The notes beneath the pieces were generated by a model, which saw only the letters and a program-made list of their open reading frames with translations, was not told the origin of the DNA and did not search any database. Below, piece after piece: positions 25,601 through 34,287 of a stretch of 64,000 nt of DNA (position 1 is its first letter; every line of letters begins with the position of its first letter). The DNA comes from an uncultured Saprospiraceae bacterium. Its GTDB lineage: Bacteria > Bacteroidota > Bacteroidia > Chitinophagales > Saprospiraceae. The translations under genes and the position numbers were made by a program. The stretch is from the NCBI GenBank assembly GCA_937921825.1, contig CAKZVK010000057.1, positions 1 to 64,000 on the forward strand, read 5' to 3'.

Positions 25601-26411
25601 ATCTCTCTATACCACTTTCATTTGTCTTCTTTATGATAGGACCACTTATGTTAGCATTGACTAGGTTATAGCCATAAGCATCTAGGAACTCACTCGTCTC
25701 TAGCTCTACTCCTCCAGAGTATTTGTTAGAAGGTCCCTTAGAGGTAATAGAGATTACACCTCCAGTTACATCCCCATATCTTGCTTCGATACCACCAGTG
25801 ATAACTTGAAGTTGCTCTATTTCTGCCTGAGGTATCATGTTAGCGGCATTATCTGCACTAACTCTGACACCATCTATATAATAGAAAGTAGCATCTGTTC
25901 TGGAACCTCTCACGGAGATATCTCCGTCTTGGTTTACAGATACCCCTGCTGTCGTCGCTGCGATAGCACTAATTGCCTTAGTCGGTAGGGCTTCTATAGC
26001 CTCCGAGGTTAGAGTCGTACCTGAGGTGGTATTATCCATTTCTACGAGTGGCACCTTATAACCGACGACTTCTATGACGTCAACCATAATACCCTCTTCT
26101 TTCATGACGAAATTAAGAGGTGTGACTTTACCAGCTTTTGCTATTACGCCAGTAACTCTTTGAGTCTGTAGACCTAGATACTGAACCTCGACATCGTAGG
26201 TTCCTGGATCCATGTCAGAAAAGGTATAGTTTCCGTCAAAGTCAGTGTCCGTTCCAGTCACTAGTACACCATCTTTGTATAGTGCTACTGTCCCAAAAAG
26301 TACTGGCTCTCCAGTGGCTTCTTCGGTGACTTTTCCTTGCAGCTGAGTCTGGCCTAACATAATGGTAGACAGAAACATACACAAACTGAAAAGAGTAATG
26401 TGTTTTTTCAT
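22680..26411 (-). CDS. TonB-dependent receptor with carboxypeptidase-regulatory-like N-terminal domain
   Basis: A 1243-residue outer membrane receptor with a signal peptide (1-20, ending MLGQ). A CarboxypepD-reg-like domain follows (about 22-105: QGKVTEEATGEPVLFGTVAL, VEVQYLGLQTQRVTG), then a plug domain with EVVGYKVPLVEMDNTTSG and ISVRGSRTDATFYYIDGVRV. The long beta-barrel ends RQIFLGAIINF. It imports a ligand by TonB energy. No SusD gene is adjacent, so this is not a classical SusCD pair. Its partner seems to be the T9SS-tagged giant just downstream (gap about 20 bp from the chosen start). Ligand unknown. Confidence 0.88.
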   Translation of the reverse strand: MKKHITLFSLCMFLSTIMLGQTQLQGKVTEEATGEPVLFGTVALYKDGVLVTGTDTDFDGNYTFSDMDPGTYDVEVQYLGLQTQRVTGVIAKAGKVTPLNFVMKEEGIMVDVIEVVGYKVPLVEMDNTTSGTTLTSEAIEALPTKAISAIAATTAGVSVNQDGDISVRGSRTDATFYYIDGVRVSADNAANMIPQAEIEQLQVITGGIEARYGDVTGGVISITSKGPSNKYSGGVELETSEFLDAYGYNLVNANISGPIIKKTNESGIERSVLGFRLFGQYRNIEDDRPSAVGVYRAPLELIQTLEQEPIQYIEGTPFPAAQFLDSDDISEPMVARPNEADRDYNISAKIDARFSDNIDMTFSGSYYDSKNQFTPGAVGGRSVGMYNWNNNPFALRNGYRGSVRFRHKLGRQGADQDEESTSLIRNASYTLQFGYEKGATSQNDVRHGDNLFNYGYYGRQDVNYIRQSSEITDENWAGDTVIIGGRPFAYQGLTEVPGEFTPDPNVNPVLAFPDYNSRNGFRELIQSNVFNVFENVGRVYNLSQKTEEDRYTINVNSGFDLFPGGSDSGRHSIQFGFMYEQRLLRRWEMTPLPIWELMRASANRHIENGVNTDIILGQFLDPISGQMINEYAPNDQSAEFQDNKFFRSVRELTGAEIIDFINTDALDPSTLTLDMFSPGELNSQSNLNLNYYGFDYTGENKISTSTSFDDFFTGTDDQGRRTFNVAPFNPNYIAGYIQDKFTFKDIIFRLGVRVDYYDANTKVLKDPFAFTEIESAEQFFGRNSELDRPGSIEDDYKVYVADDGSNDVVGYRDGNVWFKPDGTATDGNLLFGGGLVFPSYVEQNELKRNPQYYDRQTDDNGNPILDSNGDQVVERFDPNSAFEDYDPQLNVMPRLAFSFPISEDAGFFAHYDVLVQRPSANRVIGTPLHYYYFNESRFSPAGDPAENPDLKPERTIDYEVGFQQKISSSSAIKISAYYKELRDMIQQRVYSFVPTIGQYETFSNLDFGTIKGFAFSYDLRRTGNFQLNLAYALQFADGTGSDAESANGINSRRNIRTLLPLSYDERHSITAIADYRFASGNAYNGPRIAGKDILSDFGVNLLLNTISGRPYTTFQTVTSPTASSIRTSINETRLPWVIRADLQLDKNFSLKLNEESKRSLGINVYLRVQNLFDLDNIVRVYPVSLSPDDSGWLTTSRGNIALNDAVSNGFTEENYTSAIDWRLLNPNNYARPRQIFLGAIINF

Positions 26412-26526
26412 TTGTTAGCTTTTGATTCTCAATTAATTAGAACTTCATGTGAGCGAAGCCCACAATGTTAATAATTATTTAAATTCTCACATAATTAAAT
26501 CAAATTGAAGTCTCAACATAGACATT

Positions 26527-27468
26527 CTATGACCTATTATGCTTAGATATTTTATCCAATAGTACTTCTGCTATCTTCAATAGGGACTCATGTGTCCAAC
26601 CCGCTACATGAGGGGTCAGTACGACGTTGTCCATGGCATATAGCCTGTCAAATAGTTGATGTTCTTCAGAAGAGAAGGAATGTGGTTTTTCGTTGTGGAA
26701 CACATCTAGACATGCTCCTGCAAGATGGCCTTCTTCTAGAGCTGTTGTAAGTCCTTGAGTACTTACGACTGCTCCTCGAGAGGTGTTGATGATAATGGCC
26801 CCTTTTCTGCACTTTTTCAGAAACTGGTAGTCTATCATATTGTTCGTCTCAGGTGTTAATTGAACATGTAGACTTATTATATCGGCATCCTTTCTTAGTT
26901 GATTGATGGATACTTCCTCAATATTGTTAAAATCTTGAGGTTTATACAAGAGATAGGGGTCACTATATATGATATCAAGTGCCCAACCTGACAGTTTACG
27001 AGCGAAAGCCTGACCAGTATTACCGAAACCAATGAGACCTATCGTTTTACCTTCAAGTTCAAAACCCCTATTGTGCTCTCTATTCCAAAGCTTCTCCCGC
27101 ACTTCCTTATCTCCTCTCCTGATATTATTGGCTAGACATAGTAACATGCCCAGTGCATGCTCTCCCACGGCATTTCTATTACCTTCTGGCGAATTAAAGA
27201 CAGCCACTTGATGCTTTTTGGCAGCATCGAGGTCGATAATATCTAAGCCTGAGCCCAGCCTACCGATGAATTTGAGCTTTTTAGCCAGTGCAATGCGCTC
27301 AGCTGTCATCTTTATCTTGGTATTAATTATAATCCCTGCCAGCTCCGGTAGTGTAGATTCTAGGTCCTTGGGATCATAATCCTGGTCATAGATAGCCTCA
27401 TAGCCCAGCTCCTGAAGACCTGAGATCAAGCGAGGATGAACATAATTTGTGACCAGAACCTTGGACAT
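26527..27468 (-). CDS. D-2-hydroxyacid dehydrogenase (phosphoglycerate dehydrogenase-like)
   Basis: A 313-residue protein with the NAD-binding motif GLIGFGNTGQAFARKL in the middle. Substrate-side Arg is in RLGSGLDIID, the TSRGAV segment follows, and the catalytic His lies in LTPHVAGWTHES. There is no C-terminal ACT domain, so it is the short form. The reaction could be 3-phosphoglycerate oxidation (serine pathway) or another 2-hydroxyacid. Neighbouring genes do not decide this. It is divergent from tex. Confidence 0.82.
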   Translation of the reverse strand: MSKVLVTNYVHPRLISGLQELGYEAIYDQDYDPKDLESTLPELAGIIINTKIKMTAERIALAKKLKFIGRLGSGLDIIDLDAAKKHQVAVFNSPEGNRNAVGEHALGMLLCLANNIRRGDKEVREKLWNREHNRGFELEGKTIGLIGFGNTGQAFARKLSGWALDIIYSDPYLLYKPQDFNNIEEVSINQLRKDADIISLHVQLTPETNNMIDYQFLKKCRKGAIIINTSRGAVVSTQGLTTALEEGHLAGACLDVFHNEKPHSFSSEEHQLFDRLYAMDNVVLTPHVAGWTHESLLKIAEVLLDKISKHNRS

Positions 27469-27560
27469 TGCATTTTTTTGACTGCAAAGATAGTGAGTGC
27501 ATCTACAAATCGACTGTCCCTGGACAATAAAGAGAATGTGCTCTAATGCTACTAGAGCTA

Positions 27561-27568
27561 TATCTTTG
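27561..27568 (+). promoter_or_regulatory. -7 box (TATCTTTG) four bases before the tex start
   Basis: TATCTTTG is an exact match to TAnnTTTG. The tex ATG is at 27573, so transcription would begin at or next to the start codon (leaderless mRNA). The -33 position reads GTG/TGTG instead of TTG. Confidence 0.45.
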
Positions 27569-27572
27569 CCCT

Positions 27573-29702
27573 ATGCAAAATCAGATCTGTGGGGTCATAA
27601 AAGATCAAACCACATTTTCACTAAAGACTATCCAAAATACTGTGAAGTTGCTCTCCGAAGGTGCAACTATCGCCTTTATAGCACGATACAGAAAAGAGAT
27701 GACCGGTTCTATAGATGAAGTCGCCATTGAAGAAATCAAAAAATTATATGAAAGCATTGAGCTATTAATCAAGCGAAAAGAGACGATACTCAAGGCCATA
27801 ACAGAACAAGAAGCCCTCACAAAAGAACTAGAAGCCAAAATAAAAGACTGCTGGGATAGTGGACTACTTGAGGATCTCTATCTACCCTATAAAAGGAAAC
27901 AAAAAACGAAAGCCAGTATCGCTAGAGAAAATGGCTTAGAACCTCTCGCAAAAATTATCATGGCTCAGCGAGGTGCTCAGTTGCTTTCAGAGGCTCGAAA
28001 ATTCATAAATAAAAAAGTGCCCTCTATAGATCATGCCCTAGAAGGCGCAAGAAATATCATCAGCGAATGGGTCAGCGAAAATATACGTGCTAGAGAAACC
28101 GTTAGGTATAGCTATAACAAGTATGCGACCATCAGCTCCAAGGTTGTAAAGTCAAAAAAAGAACAAGCGAACAAGTACGAAAGCTATTTTGATGTTACCG
28201 AAGCGCTCAACAAAGCCCCATCACATAGAATACTGGCTATGTTCCGTGGAGAGAAAGAAGGACTCCTAAAAGTCAGTCTCGATATAGATACCGCTTATGC
28301 AGAACAGAGCATTGCAAGATCTATGATTAAAAGTAGAGGTACAGATAGTGCGAGACAGATACACCTAGCGATAGCAGATGCACTCAAGCGATTAATCATT
28401 CCATCCATAGAAAACGAAACCAAAAAGAAAATCAAACTTAAAGCAGATAAGGCAGCCATAGATGTCTTCGCTAAAAACCTGAAAGATTTACTCTTGGCCT
28501 CTCCACTGGGTGAGATGAAAGTATTAGCTATAGACCCCGGCTTCAGAACAGGCTGCAAAGTCGCGGTGATAGATAAGAATGGAGACCTACTGGACCATAG
28601 TACCATCTATCCACATCCTCCGCAGTCCTCTACAGAAGAGGCCCGACACCACCTACTACAGTTACTAGATAAATATGAGATTAATTGCATTGCAATAGGG
28701 AACGGTACAGCTGGACGTGAGACTTATAGTTTTATACAAAATCTAAAGTCTGAGATCTCCATAGAAAGCTACTTTGTCAATGAAAGTGGCGCCTCTATTT
28801 ATTCTGTCTCAAAGGAAGGAAGAGAAGAATTTCCGAATCTAGATGCCACAGTAAGAGGAGCCGTCTCGATAGGTCGCCGATTATTAGACCCCTTAGCCGA
28901 ACTCGTAAAAATAGATCCCAAGTCTATCGGTGTCGGCCAGTACCAGCATGATGTAGATCAGAAGCTCCTCAAAGAAAGTCTAGACTCGTGTATCTCTTCC
29001 TGTGTCAATGCCGTCGGTATTAATATCAACACTGCAAGCAAGCACTTACTAACCCATGTCTCAGGCCTCGGTCCGGTACTGGCTAATAACATCGTTGCTT
29101 ACCGATCAAAAGCCGGCAGCTTCAAAGAAAGAAAAGAACTACTCCAAGTGCCAAGAATGGGTAAGAAAGCTTATCAGCAGGCAGCTGGCTTCCTAAGAAT
29201 AAAAGAAGGAGAGAATGTACTGGATAACACTGCCGTACATCCAGAATCTTACGCGATCGTAAAAAAGATCTCAAAGGATATGAATACCAGCCTTGGGGAA
29301 TTAGTGGGAAATGAACCCTTACTGAAAAGTATTCCTCTAGAAAAATATGTCACTGAAGAAGCCGGCATGCCTACACTGAGAGACATCGTCTCAGAAATGA
29401 CTAAGCCAGGCATAGACCCACGTGGTGAAGCTACCGCCGTAAATTTTTCAACGAGCATAAAAACTATAGAAGACCTCAGCATAGGTATGGTCTTGACTGG
29501 TGTCGTGAATAATGTCACTAAGTTTGGAGCCTTTGTTGATATAGGCCTTAAAGAATCTGGCCTCGTTCATATCTCTCAAATAGCTAATCGCTTTATCTCT
29601 GATCCTTCTGAAGTTCTCTCAGTCAATCAAGAAATAAAAGTTAAAGTCCTCGATGTAGATGTGAATAAGAAACGGATTACGTTATCAATGAAGGCAGTCT
29701 AG
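27573..29702 (+). CDS. tex: Tex-family RNA-binding protein
   Basis: A 709-residue protein from ATG 27573 (MQNQICGVIKDQ). The N-terminal Tex region includes IAFIARYRKEMTGSIDE and LYLPYKRKQKTKASIARENG. The YqgF-like nuclease fold begins at VLAIDPGFRTGCKVAVID, helix-hairpin-helix segments follow (VNTASKHLLTHVSGLGP-type region), and the C-terminal S1 domain is at about 630-705 (GMVLTGVVNNVTKFGAFVDI, VHISQIANRFI). It binds RNA polymerase or nucleic acids and affects transcription. It stands alone and is divergent from the dehydrogenase gene. Confidence 0.92.
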   Translation: MQNQICGVIKDQTTFSLKTIQNTVKLLSEGATIAFIARYRKEMTGSIDEVAIEEIKKLYESIELLIKRKETILKAITEQEALTKELEAKIKDCWDSGLLEDLYLPYKRKQKTKASIARENGLEPLAKIIMAQRGAQLLSEARKFINKKVPSIDHALEGARNIISEWVSENIRARETVRYSYNKYATISSKVVKSKKEQANKYESYFDVTEALNKAPSHRILAMFRGEKEGLLKVSLDIDTAYAEQSIARSMIKSRGTDSARQIHLAIADALKRLIIPSIENETKKKIKLKADKAAIDVFAKNLKDLLLASPLGEMKVLAIDPGFRTGCKVAVIDKNGDLLDHSTIYPHPPQSSTEEARHHLLQLLDKYEINCIAIGNGTAGRETYSFIQNLKSEISIESYFVNESGASIYSVSKEGREEFPNLDATVRGAVSIGRRLLDPLAELVKIDPKSIGVGQYQHDVDQKLLKESLDSCISSCVNAVGININTASKHLLTHVSGLGPVLANNIVAYRSKAGSFKERKELLQVPRMGKKAYQQAAGFLRIKEGENVLDNTAVHPESYAIVKKISKDMNTSLGELVGNEPLLKSIPLEKYVTEEAGMPTLRDIVSEMTKPGIDPRGEATAVNFSTSIKTIEDLSIGMVLTGVVNNVTKFGAFVDIGLKESGLVHISQIANRFISDPSEVLSVNQEIKVKVLDVDVNKKRITLSMKAV

Positions 29703-29775
29703 TTATAAATATTATAGCAGCTATCTTGCCTTAAAGTTGGTTCTCTGTGTTAGTGAATTGGCGCTCTATTTTCTC

Positions 29776-29783
29776 TACCTTTG
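29776..29783 (+). promoter_or_regulatory. -7 box for the lytic transglycosylase gene
   Basis: TACCTTTG matches TAnnTTTG and ends 19 bases before the start at 29802. A TTG occurs upstream at 29758 but the spacing (15) is short, so this is provisional. Confidence 0.4.
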
Positions 29784-29801
29784 TTTTTTTAAGAAAAGTA
29801 T

Positions 29802-30707
29802 ATGATGGATAAGAAATTAATAATAGGAGTACTTGTGGGTTTGTTATTGGGATTAGTAATTTCTAGTAATCACATCACAGCAGGTGAGGCAGGAGATAAA
29901 AGTGTAGCCAATGTACTTCCACAAATTATAGAACCCGTAGATCTCAATAAGCAATACACTTGGGCAGGAGAAATTATCCCTGACAATTTTGACGCCAAAG
30001 AACGTCTAGATAGAGAGCTCTCTGTCAATGCTTACTGGCAATCCTCTACCCTTCTCAATGTAAAAGCAGCCAATCGATATTTTCCGACTATAGAAAGGAT
30101 CCTTGCGGAGGAAGGTGTGCCTGATGATTTCAAATATCTTGCGGTAGCAGAGAGTAATCTTAGAAATGTTGTGTCCTCTGCTAATGCCAAAGGGTTCTGG
30201 CAGTTTCGTAAACTGGCCGCAAAAGAAATGGGCTTAGAAGTGAATGACCAAGTAGATGAAAGATACCATGTAGAAAAAGCCACTAGAGCAGCTTGCAAAT
30301 ACCTCAAGCAATTACATAGAAGATTTGGTTCATGGGTAAATGCATCAGCGGCGTATAATATGGGGCCCACTAACTTCTCTCGTAATCTAGAAAGACAGGG
30401 TGAGACCTCTTACTTTAATCTTAACCTCGGTCAGGAGTCTAGTAGATATTTATTTAGACTAGTGGCCATGAAAGAAATACTGAGCAATCCGCAGCAGTTT
30501 GGTTTTTATGTAGATCCACACGAACTATATGCTCCACTAGATAATTATATATCTGTCCATGTGGATAAATCTGTTCCGAGTTGGAAAGAATTTGCTCACC
30601 AGCATGGGACCACTTACAGAATGCTTAAGCTCTACAATCCATGGCTAAGAGATTCAGACCTGACGGTCATCAAGAATACCTACTCAGTAAAAATCCCAAG
30701 GAAATAA
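29802..30707 (+). CDS. Lytic murein transglycosylase (SLT domain)
   Basis: A 301-residue protein (or 300 from ATG 29805, since the start reads ATGATG). It has an N-terminal signal or anchor (LIIGVLVGLLLGLVI). The SLT fold (about 105-225) contains the catalytic Glu in YLAVAESNLRNVVSS, then AKGFWQFRKLAAKEMGLE and the ASAAYNMGPTNFSR motif. It cuts peptidoglycan to form 1,6-anhydromuramyl ends. The C-terminal part (HQHGTTYRMLKLYNPWLRDS) resembles a degenerate LysM. Confidence 0.87.
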   Translation: MMDKKLIIGVLVGLLLGLVISSNHITAGEAGDKSVANVLPQIIEPVDLNKQYTWAGEIIPDNFDAKERLDRELSVNAYWQSSTLLNVKAANRYFPTIERILAEEGVPDDFKYLAVAESNLRNVVSSANAKGFWQFRKLAAKEMGLEVNDQVDERYHVEKATRAACKYLKQLHRRFGSWVNASAAYNMGPTNFSRNLERQGETSYFNLNLGQESSRYLFRLVAMKEILSNPQQFGFYVDPHELYAPLDNYISVHVDKSVPSWKEFAHQHGTTYRMLKLYNPWLRDSDLTVIKNTYSVKIPRK

Positions 30708-30828
30708 TTAATTCGAGGTTCTATTCTGTTAGTTCAAAAGACTACCCTCGGTTCATGAAGGGTAAAAATTCTAAAGGGTAAGTTGTATTTTTATACAGAA
30801 ACCCCTTTTGAAAATTTTAAAACCTGAC

Positions 30829-31734
30829 ATGAAAACACTGATCAATCTATGTCTACTATCTTTCTTAGTCTATACGCCTACTGACTGTTCCGCACAGTTC
30901 CTGAAAAAATTAAAAAAAGCAGTAACCGAAGCTGTAGAAGAAAAAACAATAGAGAAAGTCGCAGACGAAGTTTCTGACGATGTAGTAGAAGAGCTAGACA
31001 AAGTCTTTGAAGAAGATAAGTCTGGTTCTACAACTTCAGGAAATAAATCTAGTCAACAATCGGAAGAAGTAGATAATGAAGAAGCTTCCAGAAAGATGAA
31101 CAACTTACTAGGAGGCATTATGACCCCAGCTAAAACCGAAGACAGCTACTCCTTCCCGATTTCTATTACCTACGATGTCACCGACGAAAAAGGAAAGAAG
31201 AGACAATTCAAACAAAGTTATTCTACCAATGCCATAGCGCAGTCTATGGAAGGTATAGAATCTATCATTGATTTTGAAAATGAAAGTATTATCCTTCTTA
31301 ATGAGGAAGAGAAATCTGCACAACCTATGTCCATGAAATGGATGAAAAAAATGGGCATGTCTGATTATATGCTTGAAGATGTCAACGACGTGGATACACA
31401 AGATTGGTTGCCAACTAAAACGGGCAAAACCAGAAAAATACTTGGATACAGCTGTGAGGAATACGAGCTTAAAAATGAAGATCAAAATTCTAAAATCTGG
31501 ATATCAAAAGAAGTGGACTTTAATTACAAAAACTACATCATGGGCATAAACAAAATGCTGGGTAGTGAATCCCTAAATACTCCCATGTATCAGGATAATG
31601 GTTGTGTATTAGCGATGATAAGTTATGACAAAAAAGGGGAGGTAGAGATGGAAATGGAAGTCATAGACATCTCACAAAAAGTCAAAGAAGTAAAGATGTC
31701 AAACTATGAAATAAAGAGCATGGGGCAAGAATAG
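30829..31734 (+). CDS. DUF4412-like secreted protein
   Basis: A 301-residue protein from ATG 30829 (MKTLINLCLLSFLVY), which gives a clean signal peptide to about residue 23. A TTG start at 30808 is less likely. A charged coiled segment follows (FLKKLKKAVTEAVEEKTIEK...), then a beta-rich part with NAIAQSM, IIDFENESIILLNEEE, a Met-rich patch and KTRKILGYSCEEYELKNEDQ, features of DUF4412 proteins. The role is unknown and localisation is probably periplasmic. The last codons overlap a strong stem-loop. Confidence 0.65.
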   Translation: MKTLINLCLLSFLVYTPTDCSAQFLKKLKKAVTEAVEEKTIEKVADEVSDDVVEELDKVFEEDKSGSTTSGNKSSQQSEEVDNEEASRKMNNLLGGIMTPAKTEDSYSFPISITYDVTDEKGKKRQFKQSYSTNAIAQSMEGIESIIDFENESIILLNEEEKSAQPMSMKWMKKMGMSDYMLEDVNDVDTQDWLPTKTGKTRKILGYSCEEYELKNEDQNSKIWISKEVDFNYKNYIMGINKMLGSESLNTPMYQDNGCVLAMISYDKKGEVEMEMEVIDISQKVKEVKMSNYEIKSMGQE

Positions 31735-31750
31735 CCTCCATGCTCTTTAT
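31711..31750. terminator. Bidirectional terminator between convergent genes
   Basis: A perfect 13 bp stem: ATAAAGAGCATGG at 31711-31723 and CCATGCTCTTTAT at 31738-31750. The first arm overlaps the last codons of the DUF4412-like gene. It is A/T-tailed on both sides and serves the plus-strand gene and the convergent minus-strand lipoprotein gene. Confidence 0.8.
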
Positions 31751-31754
31751 CTAA

Positions 31755-32042
31755 CTACTGGCAGCTAGCACCATTATTTTCATGAGGGAGTCTAAAATCT
31801 TCTAAAGTTCGCTCAGAAGTCTGATCCGCTTCACCTGATTCAGTCACTGTGATATTACCTTCTCCATCAGCGCAAGCTGTCAAGACTCTCTCTGACGATG
31901 CAGTAGTAGCGGCATAAGTACAAGTTACACAAGTGCCCGCAGGATCTGTAAACAAGTCAGACCCGCAAGAACTTAACTGCATTCCTACAGAAAGCCCACC
32001 TAGTATCACTGCGGTAGCTAAAAATATTCTCTTACAATACAT
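31755..32042 (-). CDS. Small lipoprotein of unknown function
   Basis: A 95-residue protein. The N-terminus is a lipoprotein-type signal (FLATAVILGGLSVGMQLSSC, cysteine at about 26). The mature part has a CVTC pair followed by CADGEGNITVTESGEADQTS, and a final Cys. The small Cys-rich form (CxxC...C) suggests disulfides or metal binding. I recognise no family. It is convergent with the DUF4412-like gene. Confidence 0.55.
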   Translation of the reverse strand: MYCKRIFLATAVILGGLSVGMQLSSCGSDLFTDPAGTCVTCTYAATTASSERVLTACADGEGNITVTESGEADQTSERTLEDFRLPHENNGASCQ

Positions 32043-32236
32043 GGTTTCTAAATTTTGTACTCAATATTAATTCATTTCTATATACGAAATGAAATATAGG
32101 ATTATTTTTAACTAGCGAAAGTACTGGATTAAGGTATGAGTTAGTAATTACACTAGCTTCTCGGCGCAAATCGTGATTTTTTCCATGAACTTTTCAGTCT
32201 ATATATCATTTAAACAGTTCAAACAAAACGTAAAAA

Positions 32237-32803
32237 ATGAAAATTCCTCAGATCATTAAAAGACTTAAAGACGGTAACAAAAGATTTGTTGCGGACAAAC
32301 TAGAAGGCAAATTGCAAGATAGTGCTCGAAGAAAAAAACTAACTACTGGTCAAGCTCCTCCGACTATAGTTCTAAGTTGTGCGGACAGTAGAGTTGTACC
32401 AGAACTTGCATTTGATACAGGGCTAGGAGAATTATTTGTACTTAGAGTAGCGGGTAACATCGCTAATACCTCTACCGTTGCCAGTATAGAATATGCGGTG
32501 GCGCATTGTAAGTCTAAAGTTATCGTCGTACTAGGCCATGAAAGTTGTGGTGCTGTAACTGCTGCAATCGCTGGTGGAGATAATGGTTATAACCTTAACC
32601 ACTTAGTCTCTCACATAACACCTGCGATTTCTGCATGTAGAAAAGGATCATCTGTAAATACAGTGGTGAAGAAAAATGCACAACTAGTAGCAAAAGAACT
32701 AGCGAGTAGATCAGATATCATCGGCGGTGCATTAAAGAAGAAGAAAATTAAAATCGTTCCTGCTTACTACAGCTTGAAAACTGGTAAAGTAGAATTTCTA
32801 TAG
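32237..32803 (+). CDS. Beta-class carbonic anhydrase
   Basis: A 188-residue protein with the zinc ligands of the beta class: Cys and Asp in SCADSRVVPEL, His and Cys in LGHESCGAVTAA. It catalyses CO2/bicarbonate interconversion in the cytoplasm. Length is near the small bacterial type. Single gene with its own terminator. The upstream 190 bp contain no other gene. Confidence 0.92.
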   Translation: MKIPQIIKRLKDGNKRFVADKLEGKLQDSARRKKLTTGQAPPTIVLSCADSRVVPELAFDTGLGELFVLRVAGNIANTSTVASIEYAVAHCKSKVIVVLGHESCGAVTAAIAGGDNGYNLNHLVSHITPAISACRKGSSVNTVVKKNAQLVAKELASRSDIIGGALKKKKIKIVPAYYSLKTGKVEFL

Positions 32804-32823
32804 GATTAGAAACTTAGAAATAC

Positions 32824-32860
32824 AAAAGAGGTTAGGATTAATTTTCTAAGCTCTTTTTTT
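32824..32860 (+). terminator. Terminator of the carbonic anhydrase gene
   Basis: AAAAGAG-G-TTAG and CTAA-G-CTCTTTT form a stem with one mismatch and a 10-base loop, continuing into TTTTTATG. Confidence 0.7.
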
Positions 32861-32895
32861 ATGCCTACCTGTATGAATCACAACTTTGGTGCCCT

Positions 32896-34287
32896 CTATA
32901 CCCAAATAGTATGATGACTCTTGCTCGATGGATCATCCTTGCGTACATAAGTATGTGCCCCAAAATAATCTCTCTGCGCTTGAATCAGATTGGCAGACAA
33001 GCTTGCGGTCTTTATACCGTGGAAAAAGTTTACTGCCTCTAGCAAACAAGGGATATGTAGTTCATTCCTGAGACAGGCAATGGATACTGCCTGTGCAGAA
33101 GGATAAGTCGCTGTGATTATTTCTTGCCACTTCTTATTCATCAGGATAGAGCTATCTCTTCGAAGACCTTCTACCAGTTCTTTCATAAAGTCAGACTTGA
33201 TAATGCAGCCCGCTGTCCATATTCTTGCGATGGCACTCAGATCGACCTTCCAATCATTCTGATCAGAAACTCTAGCTATCAAACTAAAACCTTGGTGATG
33301 GTTTATGATACGGCTAAATTGATAGGCTTCTTTGAGTTCATTGATTGAGATATTCACTCCCTGACTATTATGGTGATAGGCAGCAGCAGCGGCCTCTCGC
33401 TTTTCTTTAAAGAAGGAAATATATCTAGCAAATAAAGCCGCAGGTATCATGGTAGCTGGTTCTCCAGAATCAGCAATAGAAGCCGTGGCCCACTTGCCAG
33501 TACCTTTGTTAGCCGCTTTATCTAAAATCTGATCTAAGACATATTCTTCCCCATCCTTTTTCCTAAGAATATCTACAGTAATTCCCAAGAGATAACTGCC
33601 CAAATCTTTCATCCACCCTTCTAAAGCATTTGCAATTTCTTCATTAGAGAGTCCTTGACTTTTTAAGATAGAATAGCATTCGCCGAGTAGTTGCATTTCC
33701 GCATACTCTATGCCGTTGTGTATCATCTTTACAAAATGTCCACTACCCCCCTCACCTACAAAAGCACAACAGGGCTCACCATTGGCATCTTTTGCAGCTA
33801 TGGTTTCGAGATATTTTTGCACCTTGGAGTAGGCCACCTTATTACCTGATGGCATAATAGAGGGCCCCTTGAGAGCTCCTTCTTCGCCACCAGAAACGCC
33901 TGTACCTATAAAGTGGAAACCTTGTTCCTTCAGCAAATCGATACGCTTAGAAGTATCTCCAAAATGAGAATTCCCTCCATCTATAACGATATCCCCCTCT
34001 GACATTAGCTCAGTTAAATCACCTAGCACTGCATCCACTGCCGCACCAGCATTCACCATCAAGATTATCTTGCGCGGCTGCTCTAAGGAATGCACAAAAG
34101 CTTTCAAATCATCAAAGGCCTCCGCCTCAGCTAGCTCAATAAAGGCGCTCTTAAAGTCCTTCGCAACATTCTCCTCTATTCCATCTACATGCCTGTTATA
34201 TAAAGCAACTCTAAAACCCCTACTTGCTAGGTTACGACTTAGACTCTTGCCCATCACCCCCATTCCTATAACTCCAATTTCTGTCAT
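32896..34287 (-). CDS. gnd: 6-phosphogluconate dehydrogenase (decarboxylating)
   Basis: A 463-residue protein with the dinucleotide-binding motif IGVIGMGVMGKSLSRNLA, then IVIDGGNSHFGDT, the signature GVSGGEEGALKGPSIMPSG and the catalytic region KMIHNGIEYAEMQLLGE. It oxidises 6-phosphogluconate to ribulose-5-P and CO2 with NADP. It overlaps the gluconokinase gene by one base (TAATG) and is the last gene of the sugar-acid run. Together they let gluconate enter the pentose phosphate pathway. The next gene downstream is the convergent carbonic anhydrase. Confidence 0.93.
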   Translation of the reverse strand: MTEIGVIGMGVMGKSLSRNLASRGFRVALYNRHVDGIEENVAKDFKSAFIELAEAEAFDDLKAFVHSLEQPRKIILMVNAGAAVDAVLGDLTELMSEGDIVIDGGNSHFGDTSKRIDLLKEQGFHFIGTGVSGGEEGALKGPSIMPSGNKVAYSKVQKYLETIAAKDANGEPCCAFVGEGGSGHFVKMIHNGIEYAEMQLLGECYSILKSQGLSNEEIANALEGWMKDLGSYLLGITVDILRKKDGEEYVLDQILDKAANKGTGKWATASIADSGEPATMIPAALFARYISFFKEKREAAAAAYHHNSQGVNISINELKEAYQFSRIINHHQGFSLIARVSDQNDWKVDLSAIARIWTAGCIIKSDFMKELVEGLRRDSSILMNKKWQEIITATYPSAQAVSIACLRNELHIPCLLEAVNFFHGIKTASLSANLIQAQRDYFGAHTYVRKDDPSSKSHHTIWV

